A DNA stretch of 6,684 nucleotides. Origin: JACDAN01 sp046729215 (lineage in GTDB: Bacteria > Actinomycetota > Thermoleophilia > Gaiellales > Gaiellaceae). The notes below the pieces were generated by a model. It was not told the DNA's origin. It searched no databases and saw nothing but the letters and a program-made list of their open reading frames with translations. A program made the position numbers and the translations under genes. Location: assembly GCA_046729215.1 (NCBI GenBank), contig JBKPGE010000295.1, forward strand, positions 1-6,684. The letters run 5' to 3'. Positions 4,399 through 6,684 of this stretch are shown here, in pieces (position 1 is the first letter of the stretch; each line of letters starts with the position of its first letter).

Positions 4399-6438
4399 TT
4401 ACGGGATGAACTTGAGGTCTTCGGGGACCATCGACGTTGGCGTCTCGAAGATCGGCCCGGCGCCGTCTGGGTCGATCGTCACGGCGCCGTCACTCGTGAA
4501 GAACGTCGCGATCTGCTGCTGCGCGGTGAACGCGAACGGCGCACCCGCCGGGTTCGTCACGTTAGTGAGGAAGGTATGCGGGTTACTCCCGACCGCCGGG
4601 TTTAGGGCGAAGGCCAGATCGTTCCGGTACAGCGTCGCCCGGTCGGCGCACCCGCAGGCGCGAAGAATCGCCGAGGTCGTCGGGTTCGGCACGGTCTTGT
4701 CGCCGCGCGCGAACTGGAAGATCACTGGCGCTGTGATGTGAGGCGCGTAAGCCGCGGGGTTCCCCGCCTGCTGCGCCCACTCGTCCCGGTCGATCAGCTG
4801 TTGGATCGCCGTCTCGTCGGGCGTCGCCGTCACCGGCGGCAGATTCCGCAGCGGGATGTTCTCGTGGAAGTTCGTGAGACCAGCGTTCGGGATCGCGTTG
4901 TAGAGGGACGGCGTCCGATTCAGCAACGCCAGGCCGACGAGCGCCCGGAAGCTGGGGGAGAGCCGCGCGATCTCGATGATCGGACCGCCGGCGACGTTGA
5001 GGACACCGGCGTGGAGATCCGGCTCCAGCCCCATCAGCTGCGTTCCGTAGATGCCGCCGAACGACTGCCCGGCGTAGTAGAGGCGTGACGTGCTGAGGTC
5101 GTCCGTGCCGTCACCATCGACGTCGACACCGCCCTCCAGCACCTTGACGAGCTGCATGAGATCGACCGTCGTCTGGCGCAGGCCGTCGCGGCCGCCGATC
5201 AGCGTGTAGGGGGCGACTGCGTTGACCCCTTCCGTGGAATCGATGGAGCCGTTGCCGTCCTGGTCGATCCCGCGCCCGCCGAGTGGCAGCGTCACCGGCG
5301 GCTGGCCTCCGGCGCGGCCGACGGTGTAGGTGCCGAGCGGACCGCCGCCATGTCCGACCACGTTGATGGCGATCGAAGCGATGCCGTTCTGAGCGAGCCT
5401 CCCGGCAACGACCGGCGGCGCGCCGTTCTTCCAGTCGGTGAACGCGTGCCCGAAGATCGCGACGGGCCATCCGCCTGCCGGCCGTGCACCCGCGGGCAGG
5501 AAGAGCGAGAACTGGAGATTGTTCGTTCCCTGCGGGACCGGCGTTCCCGTTGCGGTGCCGACCGCCGGGATGATCTTCGCCGTGGTCTCATAGTCCGGGG
5601 ACGAATACGAGCCGAAGGCGATCGTGCCGACACCTGCGAGCAGCGGCAGGAACAACCCGCCTGTCGAGAAGTTCGGCGCCGTGGAGATCTGCCGCTGCCA
5701 GGTAACGGAGGCCACCGACGAGAGCGGAAAGACGGTCCGCTCGCCGCCTGTTCCGAGCAGGAAGTTCGCGTCAACGCCCCGGAGCTGGCCGCGGATCTTC
5801 TGCGAGATGGGCGTGATCGACTGCGTCGTGAAGAGGCTCGCGGCCGCGACGTCGCTCGGGTCCGCGCCGCCGGCCTTCGCGAGCGGCAGTGCCTTCAAGA
5901 GCGCCTTGCGATACGACTTAACCGCGGGATCCTTCGTCTGACCGTAGTTAAGGTCGCGGCGGAAGCTCGTGGCATCCAACGGCTGACCGTCGGCGCCGTG
6001 CACGCCCCGCGTGACGACGAGCAGGTAGGTCGTCGACTGGTCGAGCTGCTCGTCGCTCTCGACATACAACGTGTTCGCGGCAGGCTCCCAGACGAGCTGG
6101 TTCGGCCCGATGACGTGTTCGTCCGGGCTAACGAGGAAAACTGACGCCTTCGAGACCGTCGACAGGTCGATCGCGCCGCTTAGTGGGATGGAGATGCGCG
6201 GCTGGATGTTGAATCCGTCCAGCTCGTTGAGGACGTCGACGTCCGCGCAGTCGCTCGGCCGAGCGCCGCAGCCCGGCTTCGGCAGGTTGACTCGTAAGCC
6301 CGTCACCTGCGTCGAGTCCGGAACGGTAAGCAGGTTCGTCGGGAGCAGCTGGCCGGCCTTGATTGAGGCGGCAGCGACTCCCGGAAGGACCAGGGTGGCG
6401 GCGACTCCGAGAAGCGCCGCACGGAAGATCATTCGCAT
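4399..6438 (-). CDS. Large secreted alpha/beta-hydrolase (lipase/esterase-like) with calcium-loop motifs
   Basis: The chosen start (ATG at 6438) gives 679 residues and puts a signal peptide at the N-terminus (MRMIFRAALLGVAATLVLPG, likely cleavage after AAA near residue 24). It has a Shine-Dalgarno sequence, whereas an in-frame ATG at 6498 would add 20 polar residues before it. Residues of about 25-250 resemble the N-terminal domain of bacterial extracellular lipases (Ig-like strands such as STTYLLVVTRGV). The hydrolase domain follows: oxyanion region FGHAFTDW (329-336), nucleophile elbow GQSFG with S459, probable acid D580 (ARGDKTVPNP) and probable His H621 (NPHTFL). An EF-hand-like loop DQDGNGSIDSTE is at 392-403 and a second Asp-rich loop DVDGDGTDD at 439-447. 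No lipobox is present, so it should be released or wall-associated. The substrate is unknown; an ester is likely. Confidence 0.85.
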   Translation of the reverse strand: MRMIFRAALLGVAATLVLPGVAAASIKAGQLLPTNLLTVPDSTQVTGLRVNLPKPGCGARPSDCADVDVLNELDGFNIQPRISIPLSGAIDLSTVSKASVFLVSPDEHVIGPNQLVWEPAANTLYVESDEQLDQSTTYLLVVTRGVHGADGQPLDATSFRRDLNYGQTKDPAVKSYRKALLKALPLAKAGGADPSDVAAASLFTTQSITPISQKIRGQLRGVDANFLLGTGGERTVFPLSSVASVTWQRQISTAPNFSTGGLFLPLLAGVGTIAFGSYSSPDYETTAKIIPAVGTATGTPVPQGTNNLQFSLFLPAGARPAGGWPVAIFGHAFTDWKNGAPPVVAGRLAQNGIASIAINVVGHGGGPLGTYTVGRAGGQPPVTLPLGGRGIDQDGNGSIDSTEGVNAVAPYTLIGGRDGLRQTTVDLMQLVKVLEGGVDVDGDGTDDLSTSRLYYAGQSFGGIYGTQLMGLEPDLHAGVLNVAGGPIIEIARLSPSFRALVGLALLNRTPSLYNAIPNAGLTNFHENIPLRNLPPVTATPDETAIQQLIDRDEWAQQAGNPAAYAPHITAPVIFQFARGDKTVPNPTTSAILRACGCADRATLYRNDLAFALNPAVGSNPHTFLTNVTNPAGAPFAFTAQQQIATFFTSDGAVTIDPDGAGPIFETPTSMVPEDLKFIP

Positions 6439-6442
6439 GAAA

Positions 6443-6449
6443 CTCCCCC
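6443..6449 (-). promoter_or_regulatory. Ribosome binding site GGGGGAG that decides the hydrolase start
   Basis: On the - strand GGGGGAG stands 4 bases before the ATG at 6438. It supports this start over the in-frame ATG at 6498, which has no comparable site and would displace the signal peptide. Confidence 0.6.
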
Positions 6450-6487
6450 TTCTCAGGCTGGACTCGCAGAAGGTACTCGATCCACTA

Positions 6488-6516
6488 TTGCGTGTCATCC
6501 ATTTCGGTTGCAGAAT
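6488..6516 (+). promoter_or_regulatory. Candidate promoter for the divergent gene, likely leaderless
   Basis: TTGCGT (6488-6493) and CAGAAT (6511-6516) resemble sigma-70-type -35 and -10 boxes with an ideal 17-base spacer. The ATG of the downstream gene is at 6526, only 10 bases after the -10 box, so transcription would start at or within a few bases of the start codon. No Shine-Dalgarno sequence precedes that ATG, which agrees with a leaderless mRNA. The 87-base gap 6439-6525 must also hold the promoter of the hydrolase gene; no convincing one is visible for that strand. Confidence 0.45.
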
Positions 6517-6525
6517 CCCGCTGCC

Positions 6526-6684
6526 ATGCGTGCGCTCCGAGGAAGAGCTGCACGGCCCACCCTGGCGGCGTTGGTCGCCGTCGGCTTCCTGACGACCGCT
6601 GTCGCCGGCGCCGCAGCGCCCGCGCCTGACGGTCCCGGCGCCGTCTCGTACTTCGGCTTGGCGCGCAAGGACTGTCTCGGCACA
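6526..6684 (+). CDS. Secreted protein, 5' end only (possible glucodextranase/GH15-like enzyme)
   Basis: The first 53 codons are present and the gene runs off the window. The N-terminus is a signal peptide: basic MRALRGRAARP, hydrophobic core LAALVAVGFLTTAVAGAAA (13-31), cleavage probable after the AGAAA/APA stretch. The mature start reads DGPGAVSYFGLARKDCLGT, which recalls the N-terminal segment of actinobacterial glucodextranase-type glycoside hydrolases (family 15 relatives), where a similar LARKDCLGT stretch leads into the first domain. That assignment is from memory of a short segment and is tentative. It is transcribed divergently from the hydrolase gene, and both products are exported. 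No ribosome binding site is seen upstream. Confidence 0.6.
   Translation, partial: MRALRGRAARPTLAALVAVGFLTTAVAGAAAPAPDGPGAVSYFGLARKDCLGT

Noticed and set aside
5350..6144. 264-codon open frame on the + strand opposite the hydrolase
   Set aside because: It is Arg/Asp-rich low-complexity translation antisense to a gene with signal peptide and catalytic triad. No domain pattern was seen.
6439..6498. Hydrolase start at the upstream in-frame ATG (6498)
   Set aside because: It would bury the signal peptide behind 20 polar residues and ignore the GGGGGAG site before 6438.

Overview
The window is GC-rich and codes densely on both strands. Start codons include GTG, ribosome binding sites are sometimes weak or missing, and several proteins are secreted. 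Together with the protein types (sulfite-oxidase-like enzyme without a haem domain, PAP2/haloperoxidase family, secreted allene-oxide-cyclase-barrel protein), this suggests an actinobacterium, perhaps of the Thermoleophilia. That assignment is inference from style and family recall; no marker gene is present.

Layout. Positions 1-25 hold a perfect hairpin, probably the end of an upstream transcript. At 70-1955 lies a two-gene signalling operon on the + strand: a single-domain response regulator whose stop overlaps the start of a membrane CHASE3-HAMP histidine kinase. A small secreted protein with an allene oxide cyclase/dirigent-like barrel signature follows 27 nt later (1983-2450). At 2461-3283 lies the wreck of a secreted vanadium-haloperoxidase/PAP2-family gene. 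Its signal peptide and C-terminal catalytic motifs read on the + strand in shifting frames, while its middle reads on the - strand, as at least three adjacent blocks that are each inverted in place. At 3258-4316 (-) is a soluble sulfite-oxidase-type molybdopterin oxidoreductase, and at 4399-6438 (-) a large secreted alpha/beta-hydrolase (lipase/esterase-like) with calcium-loop motifs. A strong hairpin separates these two. At 6526 (+) a divergent gene for another secreted protein begins, probably from a leaderless transcript, and runs off the window.

How the parts relate. The regulator and kinase form a phosphorelay module, but the regulator has no output domain, so its target must be a protein outside the window. 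The barrel protein may be co-transcribed with them; whether it is functionally linked is unknown. The oxidoreductase and hydrolase are on the same strand, but the hairpin probably limits read-through. No RNA genes, CRISPR array, transposase or phage genes were seen.

The most unusual item is the scrambled haloperoxidase pseudogene. Its intact neighbours make general sequencing error an unlikely explanation, though a local assembly problem cannot be excluded from the sequence alone.
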